The notes under the pieces: model-generated | The model's input: the letters and a program-made list of their open reading frames with translations, nothing else | The model's database searches: none | What the model was told of the DNA's origin: nothing | In this document: one piece after another, positions 7,659-16,056 of the stretch | Layout of the letters: the number at the start of each line of letters is the position of its first letter | Position numbering within the stretch: the first letter of the stretch is position 1 | Assembly (NCBI RefSeq): GCF_000240165.1 | Contig: NC_017586.1 | Coordinates: forward strand, 868,001 to 932,000 | Length of the DNA: 64,000 nt | Direction of reading: 5' to 3' | Origin: Streptantibioticus cattleyicolor NRRL 8057 = DSM 46488 | GTDB lineage: Bacteria; Actinomycetota; Actinomycetes; Streptomycetales; Streptomycetaceae | Program-made: the position numbers and the translations under genes

Positions 7659-10231
7659 GCGGTCTGCCCCGGCGGCTCCGCCGGGTCGGCGGTCTCGATG
7701 GCAGCTGTCGCCGGTATGCCTTCGGGTGAGGCCGGCGCGTCATCGTCCGCCTGCCCCGGCCTCGGCACCGGTGCCAGCTGCCCGGAGCCGGGGAGCATCG
7801 CCAGCAACGCGGCACGTTCCGCGGTGAACACCGGATCGCCCTGGTAGTCGCTGTGGGCCAGGATCGGGGTGGGCAGCGGATGTTCGGCGGAGCGCTCGTA
7901 GGCGGCCGGATCCCGCAGCGGCCCCACGTCGACCGCCTGGCCGTCCGGTTGCGGCAGCCGCATCGGCCCGCCGATGGGATCGGTGCTCCGCCACAGGTTG
8001 CGCCAGGCGTGCACTTCGCCGTGGAGCGAAGCCAGCGCCACGGGACCGAAGTACGCGGGGAACCACCGTCCGTAGAGCCGCTCCAGCGGGGAGCCGTAGG
8101 TGAGCAGCGCGACCCGGCGCCGGGCGCGTGGCGCGAGTTGCCAGATCGCCGAGGCGGCGAGCACGGTGCCCTGCGAGTGGGCGGAGAGCACCAGGCGCCC
8201 GTCCGTCCGATCCGTCCAGGTGGCCATCCGCCAGGTCAGGTCGGGCACGGCCCGCTCGGCGTAGCACGGCGGCGCGAACGGATGCGCGGCGCGGGGCCAG
8301 AAGGTACCGACGTCCCACAGGATGCCGACCGTTCGGCGGGCGGAGGGGTTGCGGTAGGCGCGGCGGCCGAGCGTGTACAGCGCGACGGCTCCGGCGCCCA
8401 GCAGCCACGATCCGGTGTCCTGGGCGATTCGGACCGCCCGGCCGATCGTCTCGCCGGTGCCGGCGACGGCTACCGCGGGGGAACGGCCGGTCGCCCAGGC
8501 GCCGACGGTACCCAGGGCGGCGAGCACGAAGGCGGTGCATCCGATGGCGACCACCACCGCGGGCGCGGTGTCGGTGAGCCTGGCCCGGGTGACGGCGCCG
8601 GCGATCTGCCGTGTGCGATGCGGCTGTTCGTGGTGGCCGGGGTAGTCGCCGCGGACCCGTGCGGCTTCCTTGCCCCGTCCGGCCGCGACCCGCGCCGCCG
8701 CCACCCCGGCCACCACGGCGACCACCGGCAGGAACACCGGGATGGTGGCCGCCTGCCAGGACAGCAGGACCGGGGGGCCGGCGAGCGGGCTGCCGCTCGC
8801 ACCCGGGGTCCGGCTGCCGTCGAGCCAGTCGGCGACCTGCTGGGCGACGCCTCCGGCGAAGATCCAGCCGACCATGCACGCGAGCACCGCCACCATGGGA
8901 CCGGCGAAACCTCGGGCGGCTGCCCTGGGCTCCGCCCCGCCGCCGCGGCGCAACCGCTGGACGACAACGGTCAGCGCGACGATCAAGACGCCCTGCACCA
9001 CCGTCAGTCCACTGAACAGGCCGGCTCCGGGCAGCCGCGAGGCGGCGGTGCCGGGGCCGCGCAACGCCGCGTGGGCGACCGCGGCGGCGAGCAGCACCAG
9101 CGAGACGGCGAGCAGCGAGCGGATGGTGCGGCGGTCGGTGGCGTGGTCGACGGCGCTCTCGCTGCGTCCGGTGCGGCAGACCACGACGGCCGCGGCCAGC
9201 GCGGTGGCGGACACGAAGGCGGTGAGGACGGCACCGTCGGTGCGGTGGTCACCGGCGCGTACCGCGGGTAGCAGCAGGGCCACCGCGATGGTGCACAGGG
9301 CGACCGCGGTGTGTGCCGCGCGCAGCCGGGCCACCGGCCGGCGTCCGTACCAGAAGCCGGGCAGCGCCAGGTCGGGCGTCTGCGGGGAGTGGCCGTCGTC
9401 GGCGGTGCCGGGCGGCAGTTGGGCCTCGTAGGCGCTCCAGGTGCGGTGCGAGAGCCACCACAACGCGGTGACCAGGGCGGTCGGCACGAGGGCGGCGACC
9501 GCGGTGCGTGGTCCGGCCGGGAGTTCGCCGAGGAAGCCGGGCCAGGGTTTGCCGCGTGCGCAGGCCGGGTTTCCGGCGCACTGCCAGGCCACCAGGTCGA
9601 CGGCGACCTCGCAGGCGGCGGCGACGAGCAGCACGGTGAGGCTCAGGGCGAGCAGTCGCACCAGGATGTCGTAGAGGCGCCGCCACCGGTCCGTGCCGGG
9701 GCCGCCGGGTGGCCGCATCCAGTGGGCCAGGTTGACGATCATGAAGGGCACGAGCAGCAGCCACAGGGCGCGGCTGCTGTTGCCGGAGGTCAGCCCTGAC
9801 CAGCAGTAGGCCTCCTGCACGGGCTGCCCGTCGGCTCCCGGGGGCCGGCCGGGGCCGTCGGCGGCCGTGCCGGGAGGTGCGGTGGGCGCCGGGATGTCGG
9901 TGCGTGAGGTGCCGCAGGTGTCGTCGAGGCCGTCCTCGGCCCGGCGGTAGATGCCGGCCACCTGGTCTCCGCAGACCTGGGCCACCTGGCCGGAGCAGAG
10001 CATGGCCTCCGGCGTGGTACCGCCGACCCCGTGCACCAGCAGTTCGAGTGCGGGTGCCGGCCGTGTCCAGGCGGCGTCCTCCCCCAACTGTTCCGCTGCC
10101 GGCGCCGGCCCGTCCGGTGACGTGGCCGGTAGGCTTCCGTCTTCCGCGGGCACCGGCTGCGCGGTCTCGCGTCGTGATGGTGTCCGTTGCTGCGTGTCTT
10201 CCGCGTGCAGCGTCCGCGCGGCTCCTTCCAC
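7628..10231 (-). CDS. Alpha/beta-hydrolase-like protein with large transmembrane insertion
   Basis: About 867 residues. An N-terminal strand-loop, LELLVHGVGGTTPEAM at about residues 62-78, looks like the oxyanion-hole start of an alpha/beta hydrolase. Ten or eleven hydrophobic segments follow between about 145 and 620. A soluble C-terminal part then carries LVLSAHSQGTVLA, a nucleophile elbow with serine in A-H-S-Q-G, and TYGSPLERLYGRW, seen in lipase-like folds. The hydrolase therefore appears split around a membrane domain; substrate unknown. I chose the GTG at 10231 because a strong GGGGGAGG lies 6 bases upstream; the frame is open to 10285. The 3' end overlaps the convergent ATPase gene by 31 bases. 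Confidence 0.7.
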   Translation of the reverse strand: MEGAARTLHAEDTQQRTPSRRETAQPVPAEDGSLPATSPDGPAPAAEQLGEDAAWTRPAPALELLVHGVGGTTPEAMLCSGQVAQVCGDQVAGIYRRAEDGLDDTCGTSRTDIPAPTAPPGTAADGPGRPPGADGQPVQEAYCWSGLTSGNSSRALWLLLVPFMIVNLAHWMRPPGGPGTDRWRRLYDILVRLLALSLTVLLVAAACEVAVDLVAWQCAGNPACARGKPWPGFLGELPAGPRTAVAALVPTALVTALWWLSHRTWSAYEAQLPPGTADDGHSPQTPDLALPGFWYGRRPVARLRAAHTAVALCTIAVALLLPAVRAGDHRTDGAVLTAFVSATALAAAVVVCRTGRSESAVDHATDRRTIRSLLAVSLVLLAAAVAHAALRGPGTAASRLPGAGLFSGLTVVQGVLIVALTVVVQRLRRGGGAEPRAAARGFAGPMVAVLACMVGWIFAGGVAQQVADWLDGSRTPGASGSPLAGPPVLLSWQAATIPVFLPVVAVVAGVAAARVAAGRGKEAARVRGDYPGHHEQPHRTRQIAGAVTRARLTDTAPAVVVAIGCTAFVLAALGTVGAWATGRSPAVAVAGTGETIGRAVRIAQDTGSWLLGAGAVALYTLGRRAYRNPSARRTVGILWDVGTFWPRAAHPFAPPCYAERAVPDLTWRMATWTDRTDGRLVLSAHSQGTVLAASAIWQLAPRARRRVALLTYGSPLERLYGRWFPAYFGPVALASLHGEVHAWRNLWRSTDPIGGPMRLPQPDGQAVDVGPLRDPAAYERSAEHPLPTPILAHSDYQGDPVFTAERAALLAMLPGSGQLAPVPRPGQADDDAPASPEGIPATAAIETADPAEPPGQTAQGSSGRSSA

Positions 10232-10445
10232 CGCTTGCCTCCCCCGTGTTCGCGTCGTGCTCGTCCAGCATCGGGCACGCACCATTGATCGCGCAGCAGA
10301 GGACGGCTTGAAACCCCCCGAAATCGTGAATTTGTGCTAGGTGAGCCCGATCACCCGGCGCGGCGGTGTCGTACCCCCGTGGGAAGATGGCTTCACCAGG
10401 ACGTCGTACCGGTGAACGGCTGGTCGAGGAAGGGACGGGGCTCGG

Positions 10446-11285
10446 GTGGGCGACAATCACAACCTGCTGGCCGAGCAGCGGCGTGCCCTGATCCTGGACG
10501 AGGTCAGGCGGCGCGGCGGGGTCCGGGTCAACGAGCTGACCCGCAAGCTCAACGTCTCCGACATGACCGTGCGCCGCGATCTCGACGCGCTGGCGCACCA
10601 GGGCGTGGTGGAGAAGGTGCACGGCGGGGCGGTGCCGGTGGCCGAGGCCAGCACCCATGAGCCGGGGTTCGAGGCCAAGTCCGGTATGGAGCAGGGCGCC
10701 AAGGAGGCCATCGCGCGGGCCGCCGCCGGCCTGGTCACCGCAGGCAGCGCCATCGCACTCACCGGCGGCACGACGACGTACGCGGTCGCCCACCAGCTGC
10801 TCGACGTCCCCGATCTGACGGTGGTCACCAATTCGGTGCGGGTCGCCGACGTCTTCCACTCCGGGCAGCGGCGCGCGGGCGGCCGGGGTCCGCGGCCCGG
10901 GGCGGCCACCGTGGTGCTCACCGGCGGCGTGCGCACCCCGTCGGACTCGCTGGTCGGCCCCGTCGCCGACCAGGCGATCCGGTCGCTCCACTTCGACCTG
11001 CTCTTCCTCGGCGTGCACGGCCTGTCCGTGGAGGCCGGTCTCACCACGCCCAACCTGGCGGAGGCGGAGACCAACCGGCAGTTCGTCCGCTCGGCCCGCC
11101 GGGTCGTCGTGGTGGCCGACCACACCAAGTGGGGCACGGTGGGCCTGAGTTCGTTCGCCTCGCTGGAGGAGGTCGCCACCTTGGTGACCGACGCGGGCAT
11201 ACCCCAGGTGCTGCGTGCGGAGATCTCCGAGCACGTGGCGGAGGTGGTGGTGGCCGGCGAGCCGGAGAGCGGCGCCGACGGCTGA
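10446..11285 (+). CDS. DeoR/GlpR-family transcriptional regulator
   Basis: A 279-residue repressor-type protein. The N-terminal winged helix-turn-helix at about residues 27-50 (VRVNELTRKLNVSDMTVRRDL) and the HGGAVP segment right after it are diagnostic of the DeoR family. The C-terminal sugar-phosphate sensor domain contains GTTTYAVA, VVTNSVRVADV, VLTGGVR and VVVADHTKWG. These regulators usually sense phosphorylated sugars or related metabolites. No transport or kinase operon is next to it, so the target is unclear. The GTG at 10446 follows a purine-rich GGAAGGGACGGGG. Confidence 0.85.
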   Translation: MGDNHNLLAEQRRALILDEVRRRGGVRVNELTRKLNVSDMTVRRDLDALAHQGVVEKVHGGAVPVAEASTHEPGFEAKSGMEQGAKEAIARAAAGLVTAGSAIALTGGTTTYAVAHQLLDVPDLTVVTNSVRVADVFHSGQRRAGGRGPRPGAATVVLTGGVRTPSDSLVGPVADQAIRSLHFDLLFLGVHGLSVEAGLTTPNLAEAETNRQFVRSARRVVVVADHTKWGTVGLSSFASLEEVATLVTDAGIPQVLRAEISEHVAEVVVAGEPESGADG

Positions 11286-11377
11286 GCGCCGACGCTCGCG
11301 CGGAGCGAGGCCTGCCGCCTGACGGCTCGTCACGGTAGCGTGGTTCGGTTGCCGTCGCCGACCTGGAGGACTTCGCC

Positions 11378-11857
11378 GTGATGCGTCAACTGCGCTCGGT
11401 CGGGCTGGACTTCGTCACCGACGCTCCGGTGCTGCTGGCCTTCGCGGCCGGGCTGCGGGCCGACGCGGACGCGGTGTACCGGGCCCTCACGGAGGACACC
11501 GAGGGCTGGTCGGCGTGGTTCCGTGCGGTGGCTTCGGCCCTGCCCACCGGGGAGGGCCGCCGGATCAGGCTCACCGGCGGGGTGCGTTTCGCGGAGACGT
11601 TCCTCGCCATGGACGAGGCGGAGCGCTTCGCGTACCGGGTGGACGCCACCAACCTCCCGGGGGTGCGCGCCCTGCTGGAGGACTGGCGGCTGGCGCCCAT
11701 GCCCACCGGCGGCACCCGCCTTCGGTGGATCTTCGCCGCCGACGCCGCACCGGCCGCCGCCGCCCTGCTGCGGGTCGCACGCCCGGCGTTCGACCGCGCC
11801 TTCGCCGACGCCGTACGCGCGCTCGACCGGCGCCTGGCCCCGGCGCCCGTCGCGTGA
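11378..11857 (+). CDS. SRPBCC-family protein
   Basis: A 159-residue protein with the pattern of START/SRPBCC lipid- or ligand-binding proteins. There is an N-terminal strand and helix (ADADAVYRALTED), a W-x-x-W-F-R segment near 42-50, central beta strands (RIRLTGGVRFAETFLAMDEAERFAYRV, quoted in part: GGVRFAETF), and a long amphipathic C-terminal helix. Such proteins bind hydrophobic ligands or act as polyketide cyclase-like proteins; the ligand here is unknown. The GTG at 11378 follows GGAGGACTTCGCC. A possible -10 (TAGCGT) lies at 11336-11341. Confidence 0.7.
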   Translation: MMRQLRSVGLDFVTDAPVLLAFAAGLRADADAVYRALTEDTEGWSAWFRAVASALPTGEGRRIRLTGGVRFAETFLAMDEAERFAYRVDATNLPGVRALLEDWRLAPMPTGGTRLRWIFAADAAPAAAALLRVARPAFDRAFADAVRALDRRLAPAPVA

Positions 11858-11867
11858 GCCGCCGCGT

Positions 11868-11897
11868 CCCCGCGGACCGGGATCACGGGCCGCGGGG
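11868..11897. terminator. Hairpin between convergent genes
   Basis: CCCCGCGG at 11868-11875 pairs perfectly with CCGCGGGG at 11890-11897 around a 14-base loop. It lies between the SRPBCC gene stop and the convergent PLP-enzyme stop, so it could end both transcripts. Confidence 0.45.
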
Positions 11898-11936
11898 CGG
11901 ACGTTCCGGGAGGCGGTGGAGCACCCTCGTACCGGG

Positions 11937-13088
11937 TCAGGAGGGCCAGCCGCCGGTCTCCAGGAAGCCGTCGATCGCCGCCGCGTAGGGGCCGATGTCC
12001 ATCCCCTGTTCGGCGAGCCAGGCGTCCGAGTAGTACTTGTCGAGGTAACGGTCGCCGGGGTCGCACAGCAAGGTGACCACGCTGCCGGTGCGCCCCTGGG
12101 CCAGCATTTCGGCGACGATCCGCAGCGACGCCCACAGCCCGGTACCGGTGGAGCCGCCCGCCTTGCGGCCGATCGCCCGCTCCAGCGCGCGCACCGCCGC
12201 CACCGAGGCGGCGTCCGGGACCTTCATCATGCGGTCGATCGCGCCGGGCACGAAGCTCGGCTCCATGCGGGGCCGGCCGATGCCCTCGATCCGCGAGCCG
12301 CTGTCGCAGCGCACCCCGGGGTCGCCGCCGACCCAGCCGTCGAAGAAGCAGGAGTTCTCCGGGTCGGCCACGCAGATGCGGGTGCCGTACTGCATGTACC
12401 GGACGTAGCGGCCGATGGTGGCCGAGGTGCCGCCGGTGCCGGCGGTCGCCACGATCCAGGCGGGCTCCGGGTAGCGCTCCATGCGCAGTTGGTGGTAGAT
12501 CGACTCGGCGATGTTGTTGTTCCCCCGCCAGTCGGTCGCCCGTTCGGCGTAGGTGAACTGGTCCATGTAGTGGCCACCGGTCTCCTCCGCCAGGCGGGCC
12601 GAGACCTCGTACACCGTCCGGGGGTCGTCCACCAGATGGCACCGGCCGCCGTGGAACTCGATGAGCCGCTGCTTCTCCCGGCTGGTCGTACGTGGCATGA
12701 CCGCGATGAAGGGCACACCGATCAGATGGGCGAAGTACGCCTCGGAGACGGCGGTGGAACCGCTGGACGCCTCGATCACCGGGCGGTCGGGGCGGATCCA
12801 GCCGTTGCAGAGGCCGTAGAGGAAGAGCGAGCGGGCCAGCCGGTGCTTGAGGCTGCCGGTCGGATGGGTCGATTCGTCCTTCAGGTACAGGTCGATGCCC
12901 CAGTGCTCGGGCAGCGGGAAGCGCAGCAGATGCGTGTCGGCGCTGCGGTTGGCGTCCGCCTGCACCTTGCGGACGGCTTCCTTCAACCAGATCCGGTACG
13001 CCTGGTCCGACCGGTCCACATCTACGGTCGGCGTAGGGGTGTCCAAATCCGATCGGTCTACGCTCGCCGCGTGATCGATGGTGCCCAC
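11937..13088 (-). CDS. PLP-dependent cysteine synthase-fold enzyme, Cds1-like
   Basis: A 383-residue fold-type II PLP enzyme. The Schiff-base lysine is K81 in PTGSLKHR. The substrate-binding loop EASSGSTA is at about 106-113, and the phosphate-binding GTGGTSA at 217-223. Length and the [13 protein letters not shown] block match actinobacterial proteins related to M. tuberculosis Cds1 (an L-cysteine desulfhydrase) better than canonical CysK, so release of sulfide, pyruvate and ammonia from cysteine is plausible but inferred. The GTG at 13088 follows GGAAGG. The first 25 residues are Asp/Thr-rich and not conserved-looking; a shorter start is possible. Confidence 0.75.
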   Translation of the reverse strand: MGTIDHAASVDRSDLDTPTPTVDVDRSDQAYRIWLKEAVRKVQADANRSADTHLLRFPLPEHWGIDLYLKDESTHPTGSLKHRLARSLFLYGLCNGWIRPDRPVIEASSGSTAVSEAYFAHLIGVPFIAVMPRTTSREKQRLIEFHGGRCHLVDDPRTVYEVSARLAEETGGHYMDQFTYAERATDWRGNNNIAESIYHQLRMERYPEPAWIVATAGTGGTSATIGRYVRYMQYGTRICVADPENSCFFDGWVGGDPGVRCDSGSRIEGIGRPRMEPSFVPGAIDRMMKVPDAASVAAVRALERAIGRKAGGSTGTGLWASLRIVAEMLAQGRTGSVVTLLCDPGDRYLDKYYSDAWLAEQGMDIGPYAAAIDGFLETGGWPS

Positions 13089-13279
13089 GTGGGTCCGCCT
13101 TCCGTTCCTGTCGTTCTCGGCCCCGGTTGCGGGCCCGGCTCGATCATAGGCAGCCGCAGGTCAAGGCGGCGCGCGGCGTCTGGTGCGGCCCTGCCGCGCC
13201 CGGCACACTGCCCAGCAGGCGGATACCCGAGGCGGTCGGCACGGGGACGGCTGCCCGGCCCGCACGAAGGGGGTGCACC

Positions 13280-13597
13280 GTGGCGGAAACCGAGTTCAGC
13301 GTCTCGGGGGTGCAGATCAGCAGGCGGCTGCGCTCGTTGACCAGGGCAGGCACGGTCGTCGTGGGCGATGGCCGGGTCAGCTTGTTGACGAGCCGGGGGC
13401 AGGAGATCGACAGCGCTCCACTCACCGAGGCGAGGGCGGCCACGCCCCCCTGGTTCGGCCCCGGCCGCCGCGCGCGGGTGGTGCTCGAAGGGCGCGCGTA
13501 CGGGCTGCGCCCCGGCCCCGGCGACGACGAGGCGGTGCTCCGGCTGTGCGAGGCGCTCTCCTGGGCGCGCGAGCAGATGGACCCCCGCGATGGGTGA
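13280..13597 (+). CDS. Small hypothetical protein, 105 aa
   Basis: A 105-residue protein that I cannot assign to a family. It shows alternating strands (SVSGVQISRRL, GTVVVGDGRVSLLTS), then an Arg-rich turn and a C-terminal amphipathic helix (DEAVLRLCEALSWAREQM), suggesting a compact soluble alpha/beta protein. The GTG at 13280 follows GAAGGGGG. Third codon positions are strongly G/C, supporting real coding. It precedes the RsbW-like gene by 187 bases. Confidence 0.55.
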   Translation: MAETEFSVSGVQISRRLRSLTRAGTVVVGDGRVSLLTSRGQEIDSAPLTEARAATPPWFGPGRRARVVLEGRAYGLRPGPGDDEAVLRLCEALSWAREQMDPRDG

Positions 13598-13784
13598 ACG
13601 CCGCCGCCACGACCCTGTTGCCGGCGCGTCGTGAGTTGCGGAACACCGTCACCGGGGCGAACCTGGTCACACACAAGGAGTACATTTCCTGTCACTCTGA
13701 GTGTTCAGCACAGGCTTTCCCACTCGAAGCGGACGGGCCCGGGCCGGGCGACGGCGCGACGCCCCCGCGGAGGGAGTCGCAGCC

Positions 13785-14291
13785 GTGATCACCACCCAGC
13801 ACACCCGACAGTGCGTCCTGGAGCTCGAAGCCCTGCCGCACCGCATCGGGCAGGTCCGAAGAATCGTCTCTGCCCAGCTGCGGTACTGGGGCCTCGAATC
13901 ACTCCTGGACACCACCCTGCTCGGCATCACCGAGCTGCTGGCCAACGTCCACCGGCACGCCCAGCCCGACAAGCGCTGCGCCGTGGAACTCGTCCACGAG
14001 CAGGGCCGGCTCACCGTGTCGGTCGCCGACAACGATCCCCGCCCGCCCCGCGCCGGGCTGCGCACCGACGCCATGGCGACCTGCGGCCGGGGGCTGGCGA
14101 TGCTCGCCGCGCTGAGCGACGAATGGGGCACGCGGCCCAACAAAAGCGGCGAAGGCAAGATCGTGTGGTTCACGCTCAGCGAGCCCGCTTCGGGCGCCCC
14201 CGACCTGCTGGCCCCCGTGCCTCCGGCGGTCGCGCTGCCGCTGCGCACGCCGCTGGCCATCGCTCCCTGCCCGCAGCCCGTGGCGGTCTGA
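13785..14291 (+). CDS. RsbW-like ATP-binding protein (anti-sigma factor type)
   Basis: A 168-residue GHKL-type ATPase domain standing alone, as in the many Streptomyces RsbW/SpoIIAB-like serine kinases. The N-box ITELLANVHRHA is at 48-59 (E50, N54), the G1 box ADNDP at 81-85, GRGLAML at 101-107 and the G2-like GEGKIVWF at 122-129. These proteins bind partner sigma or anti-anti-sigma factors; no STAS partner is nearby. The GTG at 13785 follows GGAGGGAG. Upstream, CACTCTGAGTG at 13693-13703 is a perfect short palindrome that could be an operator. A strong hairpin follows the gene. Confidence 0.8.
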   Translation: MITTQHTRQCVLELEALPHRIGQVRRIVSAQLRYWGLESLLDTTLLGITELLANVHRHAQPDKRCAVELVHEQGRLTVSVADNDPRPPRAGLRTDAMATCGRGLAMLAALSDEWGTRPNKSGEGKIVWFTLSEPASGAPDLLAPVPPAVALPLRTPLAIAPCPQPVAV

Positions 14292-14324
14292 CGCCGCACC
14301 CGCTCCGCCGGGGCGCGGTCCACA

Positions 14325-14359
14325 CGGTGAAGTCCCCGTCATGGCCGGGGACTTCACCG
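14325..14359. terminator. Perfect 14-bp hairpin terminator
   Basis: CGGTGAAGTCCCCG at 14325-14338 pairs perfectly with CGGGGACTTCACCG at 14346-14359 around a 7-base loop. It lies between the RsbW-like gene and the convergent gene ending at 14383, so it can act in both directions. Confidence 0.75.
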
Positions 14360-14382
14360 TTGCTCATTGCGGCCGTGTCCGG

Positions 14383-14739
14383 TCATGCCTCATGGTCACG
14401 CGGACGCACCGTTCGCCCCGGGCGCGGCGCCGGCTCGCCGGATATCGCCCCGGGGAGCGTCAGCCGCGCGGTGCCCGATTCGAGGTCTATGCCGAACGGC
14501 GGGTCGGTGCCGGGACGTACGTCCTTGCGGAACGTCTCCTGCTCCAACGACCGCTTCATCGCCTGGGCGGCCGGCGAGAACTCCTGGAAGATGTCGGTGC
14601 CGATACCGGTCGCGCCCTTGGTCCTGCGGTAGTAGATCCAGCCACGGCGTTCCAGCCGCAGGAGGAACCGGTCCAGCACGAAGAGCGCCAGGGCGGCGCC
14701 GGGAACGGCCGCGGCGACGAATAATCCGGTGCTCTCCAT
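14383..14739 (-). CDS. Small membrane-anchored protein, possibly DUF6191
   Basis: A 118-residue protein with one N-terminal membrane helix (residues about 5-22) followed by a basic cytoplasmic part. That part contains FLLRLERRGWIYYRRTKG, an FQEFSPAAQAMKRSLEQE helix and a closing PPFGIDLESGTARL. The FQEFSP helix plus IDLESG ending reminds me of the DUF6191 family, but this is a weak recognition. The ATG at 14739 is taken because the membrane helix begins directly after it. Function unknown. Confidence 0.55.
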   Translation of the reverse strand: MESTGLFVAAAVPGAALALFVLDRFLLRLERRGWIYYRRTKGATGIGTDIFQEFSPAAQAMKRSLEQETFRKDVRPGTDPPFGIDLESGTARLTLPGAISGEPAPRPGRTVRPRDHEA

Positions 14740-14812
14740 GGTCCGGTAACGGGGCGGCGCCGCGCAGGGTTCCCGCCGACAACAGGGAACGGGCACTGCG
14801 CGCCGGCCGCCG

Positions 14813-16039
14813 CTAACACGCCCCCAGGACCTCCAGCGGGTCGTCCAGCACCGGCTGCCAGGCGAGTTCGGCCGCGCCCACCAGGCTGTTGTGGTCGAGC
14901 GTGCAGCTCAGGATGGGCACCGAGCCGCTGCGCCCCCACAGGCTCCGGTCGGCCACCACCGCGCGGAGCCGCTCGGGGTCGGCCTCGAAGAGGAAACGGT
15001 GCAGGCCGCCGAGGGCGATCCGGTCCGGGTTGAGTACGTTGACGAGCCCGGCCAGCCCGAGCCCGAGCCGGTCGATGAGGGCCTCGGCCGCACCGCGTAC
15101 CACGGAGTCGTGGTACTCCTCACGGAGCAACCGGGCGCAGTCGTCCAGCAGCGACACCTCCGGGCCCGGGTCGCGTCCGCACTCCTGGAGGAAGACCAGC
15201 GGGTCGACCTCCACGTCCAGGCAGCCACGGCTGCCGCAGTGGCACGGGCGTCCCGCGGGGTTGACGGTCAGGTGGCCCACCTCCAGGGCGAGCCCGGAAC
15301 TTCCGGTGTACAGCCGTCCGTTGACCACCAGAGCACCGCCGACGCCGCGGTGACCGGTGGCGACGACGAGCAGGTGCTGGGCCCCGAGCCCGGCACCGTG
15401 ACGGTGTTCGGCGAGCGCCGCCACGTTGACGTCGTTGCCGACGAACGAGGCCGCCGGGTGGCCGTCGGGGCCCACCACCCCGTATACGGCGAGCTGTTCG
15501 GCGAAGATCCGTTCGACGGGCGCGCCGGCCGGCCAGGCGAGGTGGAGGGGGTTGAGCGCGAGGCCGTCCGGCTCGGCGACCGCCGAGGGCACCGCGAGGC
15601 CGGCGCCCAGGCAGAGCCGTCCGGTGGATTTCAGCAGTTCGGCGCCGGCCTCGACGACGAGGCCGAGGATGTGGGCCGGGTCGGCGGGCACGGTCATGCA
15701 GGCGGGCGTGGTCGCCACGATGTGTCCGCCGAGACCGACCAGGGCCGCGCGGAACCCGTCGGCGTGCACCTGTGCGGCGAGCACCACGGGGCCGTCCGGG
15801 TCGATGGTGAGCCGGTGCGACGGCCTGCCCTGGGCGCCGGAGACCACGGTCGGCTTGGTGTCCACGCGGATGAGGCCGAGCGATTCGAGTTCGGCGGCGA
15901 CGGCTCCGGCGGTGGCCCGGGTGACGCCGAGTTCCGCGGTGAGGACGGCACGCGTCGGCGCCCGGCCGGTATGCACCAGCGTCAGCGCGGGACCGAGGGC
16001 CGCGCGGCCTCTCTCAAGCCTTGTCCGAGTCTGCGTCAC
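14813..16039 (-). CDS. ROK-family transcriptional repressor
   Basis: A 408-residue NagC/XylR-type ROK regulator. The N-terminal winged helix (TRAVLTAELGVTRATAGAVAAEL) is at about residues 27-50. The ROK sugar-kinase-like domain follows, with GAGLAVPSAV, FVGNDVNVAALAE, a VATGHRGVGGALVVNG phosphate loop and the zinc-binding CHCGSRGCLD motif. ROK repressors sense sugars or sugar phosphates. The GTG at 16039 lies only 17 bases from the GTG of the divergent MFS gene, so this protein probably controls that transporter. A -10-like AGAATA lies 5 bases before the start on this strand, suggesting a leaderless mRNA. Confidence 0.85.
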   Translation of the reverse strand: MTQTRTRLERGRAALGPALTLVHTGRAPTRAVLTAELGVTRATAGAVAAELESLGLIRVDTKPTVVSGAQGRPSHRLTIDPDGPVVLAAQVHADGFRAALVGLGGHIVATTPACMTVPADPAHILGLVVEAGAELLKSTGRLCLGAGLAVPSAVAEPDGLALNPLHLAWPAGAPVERIFAEQLAVYGVVGPDGHPAASFVGNDVNVAALAEHRHGAGLGAQHLLVVATGHRGVGGALVVNGRLYTGSSGLALEVGHLTVNPAGRPCHCGSRGCLDVEVDPLVFLQECGRDPGPEVSLLDDCARLLREEYHDSVVRGAAEALIDRLGLGLAGLVNVLNPDRIALGGLHRFLFEADPERLRAVVADRSLWGRSGSVPILSCTLDHNSLVGAAELAWQPVLDDPLEVLGAC

Positions 16040-16056
16040 GGTCCTATTCTCACTTT
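16021..16056. promoter_or_regulatory. Overlapping divergent promoters, ROK repressor and MFS transporter
   Basis: For the MFS gene: TTGTCC at 16021-16026, an 18-base spacer, TATTCT at 16045-16050 and the GTG 7 bases later, giving a leaderless transcript. For the ROK gene, read on the other strand: TTGTTT, a 17-base spacer, AGAATA and the GTG 5 bases later. The two promoters interleave over the first codons of both genes. No obvious inverted repeat is visible, so the ROK operator is not located. Confidence 0.45.
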
